A DNA stretch of 60,266 nucleotides from CAYZJV01 sp964616275 (GCA_964616275.1 CAZTUL010000005.1:1-60266); one strand, 5' to 3'. Numbered from the stretch's first letter, positions 36,743-45,113 are shown. Numbers and translations are program-made. Notes: generated by a model from the letters alone, not told the origin.

Positions 36743-36768
36743 AAATTCTGGCTGCCAGAGTGGCAGCC
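36741..36768 (-). terminator. Terminator of groES
   Basis: A perfect 7-base stem GGCTGCC (36750-36756) and GGCAGCC (36762-36768) with a 5-base loop. Read on the minus strand it is followed by AGAATTTTT, giving the U-tract for groES. On the plus strand no T-run follows, so dinG readthrough would not stop here. Confidence 0.7.
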
Positions 36769-36791
36769 ATACCGTGATAACTGTAAATGTT

Positions 36792-37055
36792 CTAGTTTAT
36801 TACTGCGAGAATATCGGACATATGGAGAATTAAATACTCCTGGCCTTCAGACTTAACAGCCGTTCCAGCATATTTGTCGTACATGACCTTATCACCCTTT
36901 TTCACAGTGATGCTTTCGTCGTCGCCAATTGCTACTACATCAGCAACTTGAGTTTTTTCCTGAGCAGTCTGGGGGATAAAAATACCTCCGGCAGTTTTCT
37001 CCTGAATCTCTTCCATCTTGACTAATACTCTGTCTCCCATCGGTTTGATAGTCAT
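36792..37055 (-). CDS. groES: Co-chaperonin GroES
   Basis: Lid of the GroEL folding chamber. The 87-residue protein is clearly GroES: KPMGDRVLVK, EKTAGGIFIPQTAQEKTQ (with the mobile loop), VVAIGDD and GDKVMYDKYAG. GGAGG precedes the ATG. It is alone: no groEL is adjacent on either side, as in some other spirochaetes where groES and groEL are separate. The upstream region holds a strong sigma-70 promoter, and I find no CIRCE repeat (TTAGCACTC-N9-GAGTGCTAA), so HrcA control is unlikely here. Confidence 0.97.
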   Translation of the reverse strand: MTIKPMGDRVLVKMEEIQEKTAGGIFIPQTAQEKTQVADVVAIGDDESITVKKGDKVMYDKYAGTAVKSEGQEYLILHMSDILAVIN

Positions 37056-37115
37056 AATTTCCTCCTGTATGGTTATTTCAATATGATTAGTGGATACTCT
37101 TTAAAATCCTCTAGA

Positions 37116-37144
37116 AATATACGCACAAAGCAGCAGGCGGTCAA
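37116..37144 (-). promoter_or_regulatory. Strong sigma-70 promoter of groES
   Basis: On the minus strand TTGACC (37139-37144) and TATATT (37116-37121) are exactly 17 bases apart. The start would be near 37109, giving a leader of about 55 bases to the groES ATG. Confidence 0.7.
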
Positions 37145-37257
37145 GCAATTGGATTGATTTCCTTGAGAGTTATTATTATTGGTGATGGTAAGTGTGAAAT
37201 CCCCTTTCCGATGTGGTGATCTCTTTGTATATTCAGCGTGTACAAGGGGCGTGAATT

Positions 37258-37779
37258 GTGAAACAAACAACAGACCACCAATATAGAAAAGCTCTTCAAG
37301 TGTGTTCAGCGAAGCTATCTGGCGTTGAGGGGGATAATCCTCAAGAGGCAGCTTTGTGTTTTTTTCGCATGGGTGTAGTATTGAGCAAAATAGGAGAAAT
37401 CTGCGGGGCGATCCGGTGTTTTAATGATGCATTCGTTCTCCGCGATCTGTCAGCTGAAGAAATTGAAAACCACCAGCTTTGGAGAGAGTTTCATGATACG
37501 CAGATGGCTATGTATATTCTTGGGAAAAGGAATAAGATAATTGCTTCTCTGGCTGAGGGAGACATGGTCCATGACCTGATCAAGCATAGATGGCTTCAGT
37601 TGAGAGAGGAGATTGAAAATTCTGAAATTCCCTTTGCTGGGAAAAACAAGCGGCTATGGTTCAGAACTGTAAAAATTGATTTTCCCTGGGAAATGGAAGT
37701 TCTGGAAGAGTATGACTCATCCCCATTTGACCGTATATCTGATGATATATTAGAAGAGTGTGTCATAATTACCCGCTAA
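37258..37779 (+). CDS. Hypothetical TPR-like protein upstream of sigma factor
   Basis: A 173-residue soluble protein that I do not recognise. Residues about 25-70 (NPQEAALCFFRMGVVLSKIGEICGAIRCFNDAFVLRD) have the helix-pair pattern of one to two tetratricopeptide repeats. The C-terminal half contains RLWFRTVKIDFPWEMEVLEEY and is acidic. The GTG start has AAGGGG eight bases upstream. It is divergent from groES and lies directly upstream of the sigma-factor gene; its last bases contain part of an enhancer-like site. A regulatory role next to the sigma factor is possible but unsupported. Confidence 0.65.
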   Translation: MKQTTDHQYRKALQVCSAKLSGVEGDNPQEAALCFFRMGVVLSKIGEICGAIRCFNDAFVLRDLSAEEIENHQLWREFHDTQMAMYILGKRNKIIASLAEGDMVHDLIKHRWLQLREEIENSEIPFAGKNKRLWFRTVKIDFPWEMEVLEEYDSSPFDRISDDILEECVIITR

Positions 37780-37815
37780 TGTAATCTTTTTTTGCGGTTG
37801 TGTCATTATGACACA
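37759..37815. promoter_or_regulatory. Two enhancer-like palindromes upstream of sigma-54 promoter
   Basis: A perfect 17-base palindrome, TGTGTCAT-T-ATGACACA, spans 37799-37815. A second, imperfect copy with an intact TGTGTCAT left arm begins at 37759 inside the end of the preceding gene. Their centres (37767 and 37807) are 40 bases apart, close to four helical turns, and lie about 130 and 170 bases upstream of the -24 element. This is the layout of tandem upstream activator sites for NtrC-type proteins. The alternative is a weak terminator, as TTTT follows the perfect copy. Confidence 0.45.
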
Positions 37816-37935
37816 TTTTGTTGGAAGATTCCTGAAAATTTTCTTAATCAGTGGATTAGGGCACGCTCATTGCAAGAAGATATAACTCTATTAATCTTAT
37901 AGAGATAAAATAATATGTGTATCTGACCTCTAAGT

Positions 37936-37951
37936 TGGCATGGAAATTGCT
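37936..37951 (+). promoter_or_regulatory. Sigma-54 (-24/-12) promoter of the sigma-factor gene
   Basis: TGGCATG-GAAA-TTGCT has GG at 37937-37938 and GC at 37949-37950, exactly ten bases between them, and differs from the consensus TGGCACG-N4-TTGCW at one base. Transcription would begin near 37962, leaving a 14-base leader that contains the full AGGAGGAG site before the ATG at 37976. Confidence 0.82.
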
Positions 37952-37975
37952 TGTCATATAGCAGGAGGAGCACAT

Positions 37976-38845
37976 ATGATCCGGAACAGCAAAGTTTTGA
38001 ACGAATATGACCAGTTCGAGGACGAAAATATCCTCTCCATGTATTTAAAAGAGATTAATAGAATTCCACTTCTTACACGAGAAGAAGAGAATGATTTGGC
38101 AAAAAAAGTTGCTGAGGGCAGTGAGTTTGCACGTAAACGGATGATTGAGTCAAATCTCCGTTTTGTGGTAAATGTTGCCAAAAAATATCAGAATCAGGGT
38201 CTACCGCTTATTGATCTTATCAATGAGGGAAATATTGGACTTATGAATGCACTCGAAAAATATGATGTTGATCGTGGCTATCATTTTATCAGTTATGCAG
38301 TCTGGTGGATTAGACAGGCAATTCTTAAAGCAATCTGTGAGAAATCCAGGACTGTGCGGTTACCGCTTAATAGAGCTAATGAGCTCGTGCAAATTCAGAA
38401 GGTTCAAAGAAAACTGATGCATGAAAGTGGTGAAGAGCCTACCTTGGAAGAGCTGGGAGCAGAAATGCAGATGGATCCTAAGCTCGTAGGAGACCTTCTC
38501 TCGATTAGTAGGGAAATGGTGAGTCTGGATGCACCAGTATACGGAGATCCATCCAACTCAACAGTAGGTGATTTTATTGAAGATGAGTATAGATCTGCCG
38601 ATGACATTCTCATGGAAAAGTCTCTTAAGGATGATATAAATGACGCTCTGAATATGTTGAGTGAGAAGGAACGAGACATCATTGAGATGCGATTTGGATT
38701 AAACGGGGCAATTCCTATGTCGCTCAAGGAAATTGGTGAATTGTATAATTTAACGAAGGAAAGAATTCGTCAGATTGAGAAAAAAGCTCTAGAGCGAATG
38801 AAGCAGCCAGCGCGTCTAAAAGCGCTTGAATCATATACGGCGTAA
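37976..38845 (+). CDS. rpoS: Sigma-70 family group 2 sigma factor, RpoS-like
   Basis: A 289-residue sigma factor with regions 1.2 (ENILSMYLKEINRIPLLTREEE), 2 (NLRFVVNVAKKYQNQGLPLIDLINEGNIGLMNALEKYD and AVWWIRQAI), 3, and 4 (LSEKERDIIEMRFGLNG and LTKERIRQIEKKALERMK). It lacks region 1.1 and is half the size of a spirochaete RpoD, so it is an alternative sigma. I chose the ATG at 37976 (AGGAGG upstream); the frame extends to 37940, but that lies inside the sigma-54 promoter. Sigma-54-driven transcription of a small sigma-70-family gene is the arrangement of Borrelia rpoS, which is the basis for the RpoS-like call. Confidence 0.85.
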   Translation: MIRNSKVLNEYDQFEDENILSMYLKEINRIPLLTREEENDLAKKVAEGSEFARKRMIESNLRFVVNVAKKYQNQGLPLIDLINEGNIGLMNALEKYDVDRGYHFISYAVWWIRQAILKAICEKSRTVRLPLNRANELVQIQKVQRKLMHESGEEPTLEELGAEMQMDPKLVGDLLSISREMVSLDAPVYGDPSNSTVGDFIEDEYRSADDILMEKSLKDDINDALNMLSEKERDIIEMRFGLNGAIPMSLKEIGELYNLTKERIRQIEKKALERMKQPARLKALESYTA

Positions 38846-38853
38846 CGCCAATG

Positions 38854-38886
38854 AAACCCTCCTTGCATTGACAGGGAGGGTTTTCT
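38854..38886 (+). terminator. Terminator after sigma-factor gene
   Basis: A 9-base stem AAACCCTCC (38854-38862) and GGAGGGTTT (38875-38883) with a 12-base loop, running into TTTTCT. It separates the sigma gene from ppdK. Confidence 0.85.
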
Positions 38887-38957
38887 CATGTAGATTGATG
38901 TATCGTGAACTGAGTATAAAAACTAAAGTTAAAAGCAATTAAAGGGGGCTTTGATAG

Positions 38958-41660
38958 ATGTCAAAAGACAAGACAAAGTACGTGTATTTTTTTGGTGACG
39001 GAAAGGCAGAAGGTGCTGCTTCAATGAAGGATTTGCTTGGTGGTAAAGGTGCAAACCTCGCCGATATGACTTCAATTGGATTGCCGGTTCCTCCTGGTTT
39101 TACCATTAGTACAGAAGCGTGTGCATTCTATAGTGCACATAATGCAGAATATCCAGAAGGACTTCGTGAAGAAGTTATGGCAAACTTGGCAAAACTGGAA
39201 AAGGTTATGGGTGCTAAACTCGGAGACAGTGAAAACCCCCTACTGGTATCCGTAAGGTCTGGAGCTGCACAGTCGATGCCAGGGATGATGGACACCGTGC
39301 TTAACCTTGGGATGACTCCCGATTCAGCAAAGGCTCTTGCGAAAAAAACAAACAACCAGAGATTTGCATGGGATAGTTATCGAAGATTCATGCAGATGTT
39401 TGGTGATGTGGTTATGGGTGTTCCACATCATGATTTTGAAGAGGCTCTGCAAGCTGTAAAAACAGAAAGAAATAGAAAATTTGATACAGAACTTGATGTT
39501 GATGATTTGAAAGAGGTTATTGATCGTTACCGTGCACTATACAAGAAGGCCATTGGTGAAGATTTCCCAACCGATCCAATTGACCAGTTGTTCAAAGCAA
39601 TTAATGCCGTATTTGGTTCATGGAACAATGAAAGAGCCATTAAGTACCGACAGATGAATGATATTCGTGGACTCCTTGGGACTGCTGTTAATGTACAATC
39701 CATGGTCTTTGGAAACATGGGCAATACAAGTGGTACTGGTGTAGCATTTACCCGTGACCCATCAACTGGTGAGAATAAATTCTATGGTGAATACCTCATG
39801 AATGCACAGGGTGAAGATGTTGTTGCCGGTATCAGAACTCCAGAAACAATCGATACCTTGCGAAACGTAAATGAGAAGGTGTACAACCAGCTTGTTGGTA
39901 TTCGAGACTTGCTTGAAAAGCATTATAAAGATATGCAGGATATTGAATTTACCATTCAGGAAGGCAACTTGTATATGTTGCAGACTCGAAATGGTAAGCG
40001 AACAATATTCAGCTGGTTGAGATCTCAGGTGGAAATGGTTGAAGAGGGTCTTATCTCTAAAGAAGTAGCTGTTTCCCGTGTCCCGGCTGGAGAATTCAAT
40101 AAGCTGTTTGCTCCAGTTCTTGATAGTGATGACATTCATAAGCAGGGTGTTACTGAAGTCTCAAAAGGCCTGAATGCCAGCCCTGGTGGTGCATGCGGTC
40201 AAGTCTATTTTTCAGCAGAAAGAGCTGAAGAGATGGCTGCTCTGGGAAAAGAAGTTATTCTTGCGCGTATAGAGACGAGTCCTGAAGACATTGGTGGAAT
40301 GGCTGTCGCAAAGGGTGTTATAACTACTCGAGGAGGTATGACCAGTCATGCTGCTGTTGTTGCCCGAGGCATGGGTGTCCCCTGTGTATCTGGAGCAGGC
40401 GATATTACTATCGATTACAAAAAGGGAACAATGAGTGTCTCTGGAAAAGTTGTAAAAGAGGGTGATTTTATCTCTATTGATGGTTTTACCGGACAGGTGT
40501 TCTTTGCACATATTCAAGTTAAGCCTTCAGAAATTGTTCAGGTACTGAATGGAGAAATGAAGCCGGATGAGTCCTTGCTATTCCAGAACTACAATAAATT
40601 CATGAGTTATGTAGATGATTTGAGAAAACTGAGAGTCAGAACGAATGCAGACACTCCTGCAGATACTCATATGGCAGTACAGCTTGGAGCCGAGGGTATC
40701 GGACTATGCAGAACTGAGCATATGTTCTTCGGCGGGCAGAGAATAATTAGTGTAAGAAAAATGATTCTCGCAAACAATAAAATTGAGAGGGAGAAGGCAT
40801 TAGCGGAACTCCTCCCAATGCAGCGTCAGGATTTTGAAGAGATCTTTGCTGAATTAAACGGGCTTCCTGCGACAATTCGTCTTTTGGATCCTCCTTTGCA
40901 CGAGTTCCTTCCTAATGATCATACCAGCAGACATGAAATGGCACTTCAGTTAGGGATTACTGTTGAGGAAATCGCACAAAAGACAGCACAACTGCATGAG
41001 TTCAATCCAATGCTTGGTTTCAGAGGTTGCCGATTGGCTATTGTGTATCCTGAAATTCTCCATATGCAGGTTCGAGCAATTATTGAAGCAGCCCTTACCG
41101 TAGCAGATCGTGGTATAGAGGTTCATCCAGAGATCATGATTCCTCTCGTTGGTCACTATAAAGAGTTTGAATTCACTAAGAAGCATGCTATTGAAACCAT
41201 TGAGAAGGTATTTGCTGAACGTGGAGCAAAGATTGCCTATAAAATTGGTACTATGATTGAGGTTCCAAGAGCTGCAATTACCGCTGATGAAATTGCTAAA
41301 TCTGCAGAGTTCTTCAGCTTTGGTACAAATGACCTTACTCAGATGACTTGTGGGTTCTCCAGAGATGATTCTGCTAGTTTCCTCGGTCCTTATGTCAACG
41401 ATACGGATAAGCAGTTCTATGAATATGATCCGTTTGCCTCTATTGATATTGATGGAGTAGGTAAGTTGGTAAAAATGGCATCTGAATTGGGGAGATCAGT
41501 CAACCCAACAATCAAATTGGGTATCTGTGGCGAACACGGCGGTGACCCTAAGACGATTGCATTCTGCCAACAGGTTGGACTTGACTATGTTTCCTGTTCA
41601 CCATTTAGAGTTCCCGTCGCAAGATTAGCTGCTGCACAGGCTGTATTAGCGAAGAAATAA
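38958..41660 (+). CDS. ppdK: Pyruvate, phosphate dikinase
   Basis: Interconverts pyruvate, ATP and phosphate with PEP, AMP and pyrophosphate; in fermentative spirochaetes it probably serves PPi-linked glycolysis. The 900-residue protein has the ATP-grasp N-terminal domain (KDLLGGKGANLADMTSIGLPVPPGFTIS), the phospho-histidine loop GGMTSHAAVVARGMGVPCVSG (His464) and the C-terminal TIM-barrel with GFRGCRLAI, SFGTNDLTQM and the catalytic LGICGEHGGDP cysteine (Cys857). Length is normal for PPDK. AAAGGGGG precedes the ATG. It stands alone between two terminators. Confidence 0.98.
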   Translation: MSKDKTKYVYFFGDGKAEGAASMKDLLGGKGANLADMTSIGLPVPPGFTISTEACAFYSAHNAEYPEGLREEVMANLAKLEKVMGAKLGDSENPLLVSVRSGAAQSMPGMMDTVLNLGMTPDSAKALAKKTNNQRFAWDSYRRFMQMFGDVVMGVPHHDFEEALQAVKTERNRKFDTELDVDDLKEVIDRYRALYKKAIGEDFPTDPIDQLFKAINAVFGSWNNERAIKYRQMNDIRGLLGTAVNVQSMVFGNMGNTSGTGVAFTRDPSTGENKFYGEYLMNAQGEDVVAGIRTPETIDTLRNVNEKVYNQLVGIRDLLEKHYKDMQDIEFTIQEGNLYMLQTRNGKRTIFSWLRSQVEMVEEGLISKEVAVSRVPAGEFNKLFAPVLDSDDIHKQGVTEVSKGLNASPGGACGQVYFSAERAEEMAALGKEVILARIETSPEDIGGMAVAKGVITTRGGMTSHAAVVARGMGVPCVSGAGDITIDYKKGTMSVSGKVVKEGDFISIDGFTGQVFFAHIQVKPSEIVQVLNGEMKPDESLLFQNYNKFMSYVDDLRKLRVRTNADTPADTHMAVQLGAEGIGLCRTEHMFFGGQRIISVRKMILANNKIEREKALAELLPMQRQDFEEIFAELNGLPATIRLLDPPLHEFLPNDHTSRHEMALQLGITVEEIAQKTAQLHEFNPMLGFRGCRLAIVYPEILHMQVRAIIEAALTVADRGIEVHPEIMIPLVGHYKEFEFTKKHAIETIEKVFAERGAKIAYKIGTMIEVPRAAITADEIAKSAEFFSFGTNDLTQMTCGFSRDDSASFLGPYVNDTDKQFYEYDPFASIDIDGVGKLVKMASELGRSVNPTIKLGICGEHGGDPKTIAFCQQVGLDYVSCSPFRVPVARLAAAQAVLAKK

Positions 41661-41694
41661 TTCTGCTGCACAGTTCAACTATTACATTTCATAC

Positions 41695-41728
41695 AAGAAA
41701 GGGGAGTTCATTTGAGCTCCCCTTTCTT
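41695..41728. terminator. Bidirectional terminator between ppdK and symporter gene
   Basis: A 12-base perfect stem, AAGAAAGGGGAG (41695-41706) and CTCCCCTTTCTT (41717-41728). The A/T-rich outer stem provides a T-run on both strands, so it can end both convergent transcripts. Confidence 0.82.
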
Positions 41729-41753
41729 CCAAGATACATAAAACCTAGTTTGA

Positions 41754-43088
41754 CTATTCGCCTCGTAAATCCTGTGTATTAAATGCTTCACGATCGAACT
41801 GTCCTAGTGAATCTGCAACAATCACCGATGTAGTCATATCACCGGTAACATTTGTCATGGTTCTAAACATATCGACAATAAAATCTACACCGGCAACGAG
41901 CCCCACTGCTTCAACTGGCAATCCTACAGTTGTGAGTGTAATCACAGTAAAAGCTGTTGCACCCATAGGGACCGCTGCACTTCCCAGACTTGCAAGAATA
42001 GATACTATGACGATGAGTATGTATTGCATGATGCTGAGCTCAATACCAAAAGCATTTGCTGCAAAAACTGATACCATTGCAGGGAAAATTCCTCCGCATG
42101 CATCCATATTCATTACTGCCCCGAGCGGTCCTACGAAATTTGCCACTCTTGGGTGAACCTTGAGCCTGTTGGTCATGGTGTTGATGGTCATGGTAAGCGA
42201 TCCAAGACTTGACCGGCTCGAAAAGGCTAGTAACATTGCGGGACTTGCAGCTCGGAAAAATCTGATTGGATTAATTTTTGTGAGAAAGGTGAGAAGTCCA
42301 CCATACACTAAAAGTATCTGGATAAGACATGCAAGAATGATTGCGACTACAAAAATACCAAGTTGAACAAGTAAAGCCATACCAGTACTGCTTAGCCAAT
42401 AACTGGTCAATCCAAGGACTCCGAACGGAGTCAGCTTCAGAACTGTTTTGGTAAGCTGCATCACTATCTGTAGAAAACTCTCAAGAAGGTTTTGAAATGG
42501 TTCCACAGCTTCGGGTTTTTTTGTTTTAACTCCAATTGCAGAAACTCCGATAAATATCGAGAATACGACAAGTGGAATCATACTTGTATCGGCTGCCGAT
42601 TTAACCACATTAGATGGAATAAAATTTCGAAATTGAGAAAATAGATTCCCAACGGTACTTGGTTCTCTAGCAGATAACTCGCCAATCGCAATGCCAGAAC
42701 CAACCGTAAATAACGTTCCTATTACCAATCCAATGATTCCTGCCGCAGTAGCAGTCAGCAAGAAAAGACCAATGGTCCTAAATCCCATCTGTTTTAACTC
42801 TGCAGTGTTACTGAGTTTGAGCAACCCGGCAATGATGCTCGTTGGTACTAACGGAATAATGAGCATACGAAGGAGATCTACATACCCGAATCCCACAAGG
42901 GAGAGCCACTTTCTTACACTTTGATTAGCTTCAGGAGAGGCAAAAAAGAATAAAGCTAGTCCAAATAATGCCCCGAATAATAATGCAATCGATACTCTGG
43001 TTGAGAAGGGGAGATGAAATTTCTTTTTCAACACAATCAGCAACAGTATTTGTATAAGAAACAAAATAATCCAAACAACTGAATTCAT
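41754..43088 (-). CDS. Dicarboxylate/amino acid:cation symporter (DAACS family)
   Basis: A 444-residue membrane transporter of the GltP/DctA/SstT family that takes up glutamate, aspartate or C4-dicarboxylates with Na+ or H+. Seen are the eight membrane segments, SFSSRSSLGSLT-like serine-rich re-entrant loop (AFSSRSSLGSLTMTI), NMDACGGIFPAMV and the second hairpin region GSAAVPMGATAFTVI. The NMDxxG motif takes the place of the usual NMDGT. I chose the ATG at 43088, with GGAGG five bases upstream; the TTG at 43100 would overlap this site. Substrate cannot be assigned. Confidence 0.9.
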   Translation of the reverse strand: MNSVVWIILFLIQILLLIVLKKKFHLPFSTRVSIALLFGALFGLALFFFASPEANQSVRKWLSLVGFGYVDLLRMLIIPLVPTSIIAGLLKLSNTAELKQMGFRTIGLFLLTATAAGIIGLVIGTLFTVGSGIAIGELSAREPSTVGNLFSQFRNFIPSNVVKSAADTSMIPLVVFSIFIGVSAIGVKTKKPEAVEPFQNLLESFLQIVMQLTKTVLKLTPFGVLGLTSYWLSSTGMALLVQLGIFVVAIILACLIQILLVYGGLLTFLTKINPIRFFRAASPAMLLAFSSRSSLGSLTMTINTMTNRLKVHPRVANFVGPLGAVMNMDACGGIFPAMVSVFAANAFGIELSIMQYILIVIVSILASLGSAAVPMGATAFTVITLTTVGLPVEAVGLVAGVDFIVDMFRTMTNVTGDMTTSVIVADSLGQFDREAFNTQDLRGE

Positions 43089-43100
43089 ACATACCTCCAA

Positions 43101-43402
43101 TTCTATAGCATATAAAATCTATAGATATACTATGATATAGATTTTATATACCATGGGTCAAGCAACTATCAACAACTATAGCATGAGGATGGTCAATTAT
43201 TTCTGTAATTGCAAGTAGCAACTCCGGAGAGACTGTCTGTAATCATAAAAAACATGACCAGATGGATGCTCCTGAGAGGATAGTTATAATGTACCAGCTA
43301 CAATATGTGGGTATTTTTTTCGTTTTCTAGTGAATCAGTGCTATTGTTTTCTCATAATCCGCTTTCTATGCTTTGCATGTATACTGTAAAGGAAATATAA
43401 AC
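43101..43402. promoter_or_regulatory. 302-base intergenic region with a 14-base inverted repeat
   Basis: This divergent region between the symporter and SGNH genes holds a perfect inverted repeat, ATATAAAATCTATA (43110-43123) and TATAGATTTTATAT (43136-43149), with a 12-base spacer, 22 bases from the symporter start. It is probably an operator or overlaps the symporter promoter. For the SGNH gene a TATACT (43380-43385) is the best -10 candidate, without a clear -35. I see no ORF or RNA gene in the rest. Confidence 0.5.
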
Positions 43403-44116
43403 ATGCATACTGGAAAGCAGAAAATTCGGATATTTGGTGACTCAATATTGAAGGGTATACTGTATTGTGAAGAAGATAATCGGTATGTGTCACTGAAAAA
43501 CGATGGATTTGAACAGTTGGGAGAACAACTTGGAGTAGAGTTTCAAAATAGTGCCATGTTCGGTTGTACCGTTACGAAAGGTATGCAACTGCTGCAGAAG
43601 GCTCTGGTGAAAGGAATAGGGTGTGATAGAGTTTTACTGGAGTATGGTGGCAATGATTGTGATTTCCTGTGGAATGAAGTGTCTGCTCATCCTGAAATTG
43701 AACATCTCCCAAAAACACCATTAGCGAAATTCGAACAGACGTTAAAAGATATGATATTTCAACTCAGGTCTATTCAGGTTGTGCCGATACTCATGACGCT
43801 TCCACCCATAAACGCAGTGCAGTATTTGTACCATATTTGTAGAAACGGCCTGAATCGTACAAATATCATTCGCTGGTTAGGAGACATCTACAATATTGAG
43901 CGATATCAGGAACTGTATAGTCTGAGAGTTGCTACTGTTGCTTTAGAAACAAACACACAATTAATTGATATTCGCAGTGGATTTCTGGCGAGAAGGGATT
44001 GTTCCTCTCTGATAGGTGCCGATGGCATACATCCAAATGAGGACGGACATGACTTGATTATGAACATGCTTTCCGATAATAATCTAATTACAGCAGATAT
44101 ATCTCTTTCTCAATAA
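43403..44116 (+). CDS. SGNH/GDSL hydrolase family protein
   Basis: A 237-residue esterase-like protein. Block I is IFGDSILKG with nucleophile Ser14, the oxyanion Gly/Asn block is EYGGNDCDF, and block V is GADGIHPNEDG with Asp207 and His210, so the catalytic set is complete. There is no signal peptide, so it is cytoplasmic as read. Substrate unknown; the family includes lipases, acyl-thioesterases and carbohydrate deacetylases. AGGA about nine bases upstream supports the ATG at 43403. Its 3' end overlaps the HD-GYP regulator gene by 29 bases on the opposite strand. Confidence 0.85.
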   Translation: MHTGKQKIRIFGDSILKGILYCEEDNRYVSLKNDGFEQLGEQLGVEFQNSAMFGCTVTKGMQLLQKALVKGIGCDRVLLEYGGNDCDFLWNEVSAHPEIEHLPKTPLAKFEQTLKDMIFQLRSIQVVPILMTLPPINAVQYLYHICRNGLNRTNIIRWLGDIYNIERYQELYSLRVATVALETNTQLIDIRSGFLARRDCSSLIGADGIHPNEDGHDLIMNMLSDNNLITADISLSQ

Positions 44117-45113
44117 ATAGGTTAACTAGATCTGCATCAAACTGAGTTCCTGAGCAGAGTTTAATTTCCTCAACAGCTATCTCTGTTGGTAAAGCCGATC
44201 GATAAGCACGATTGCTAGTCATGGCATCGAAGGCGTCAGCTAAGCTTACGATACGAACTTCGAATGGAATATCAGCTCCCTTTAACCCATCTGGATACCC
44301 CTTGCCGTCTATACGTTCATGATGACTGCGGATAATTGGTCTATATGCTTGAAACATCTGAATATGTTGAATGATGCGTTCACCGGCAATCGTATGATTC
44401 CTGATTACATCAAATTCGGCTGGAGTCAATTTTTCCTTCTTGTTGAGGAGTTCCTCAGATATTCCGATTTTCCCAATATCGTGTAACAAAGATCCCCCTT
44501 CGAGAATCTCCATTCGTTCAGGGGATAACTTGAGGGCTCTACCCAATGCTACTGAGATATTTCTCACTCGATTACAATGACCTTTAGTATAGGCATCCTT
44601 TTGTTCGATGGTTTCCGAAAATGCTTCTAATGTGGTTCGAGTAGTATTTTTAAGTGCCTCGAGAGCAACGCTCAGATTCTTCTCTAATTCCTGTCTATAA
44701 CCCTTTTCTGCTGTCAGTCTAGAATCTTTTTCACGTTGAATGGTCGATTTTGATATTGTTCGGTTAACACACGCTAGAAGTGTTTCCCTGCGTACCGGTT
44801 TAGTGAGATAATCCGATGCACCCGCACGTATCGCTTCCATCCCAGTATCAAGGTCGCTAAATGCAGTAAGCATTACGACAGGAATCATTGGGTGTTTGCG
44901 TTTGATGATATCTAACATTTCAAAACCGCTTCTACCCGGCATTTTAATATCCAAGAGTATTAAATCTACGGATTCTCCAATAGATGAGAGTACAATTTCC
45001 AATTCATGTCCATCTTTACATGGAGTAACAGTATATCCCTCCTTTGTGAGGAATAGGTGCAATACTTTTCGGATTGCTGGATCATCATCAGTGGTAACGA
45101 TATGGTTTATCAT
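44088..45113 (-). CDS. HD-GYP response regulator (probable c-di-GMP phosphodiesterase)
   Basis: A 341-residue protein: an N-terminal receiver domain (Asp55 in LILLDIKMPG, TKPV lysine), a short coiled linker (about 125-165), and an HD-GYP domain with HDIGKIGI, RSHHERIDGKGYPDGLKG (the GYP motif) and SLADAFDAMTS. HD-GYP enzymes break down cyclic di-GMP, so phosphorylation probably controls local c-di-GMP. GGAG nine bases upstream selects the ATG at 45113 over a TTG at 45128. It overlaps the end of the ICMT-like gene. A membrane histidine kinase lies divergently next door and is a candidate partner. Confidence 0.92.
   Translation of the reverse strand: MINHIVTTDDDPAIRKVLHLFLTKEGYTVTPCKDGHELEIVLSSIGESVDLILLDIKMPGRSGFEMLDIIKRKHPMIPVVMLTAFSDLDTGMEAIRAGASDYLTKPVRRETLLACVNRTISKSTIQREKDSRLTAEKGYRQELEKNLSVALEALKNTTRTTLEAFSETIEQKDAYTKGHCNRVRNISVALGRALKLSPERMEILEGGSLLHDIGKIGISEELLNKKEKLTPAEFDVIRNHTIAGERIIQHIQMFQAYRPIIRSHHERIDGKGYPDGLKGADIPFEVRIVSLADAFDAMTSNRAYRSALPTEIAVEEIKLCSGTQFDADLVNLFIEKEIYLL

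Noticed and set aside
37056..37257. CIRCE heat-shock element upstream of groES
   Set aside because: No TTAGCACTC or GAGTGCTAA arms could be found on either strand.
37799..37815. Palindrome as a Rho-independent terminator of the upstream gene
   Set aside because: The stem is A/T-rich and the following T-run is only four bases; a perfect site with a second copy 40 bases away fits a protein-binding site better. Not fully excluded.
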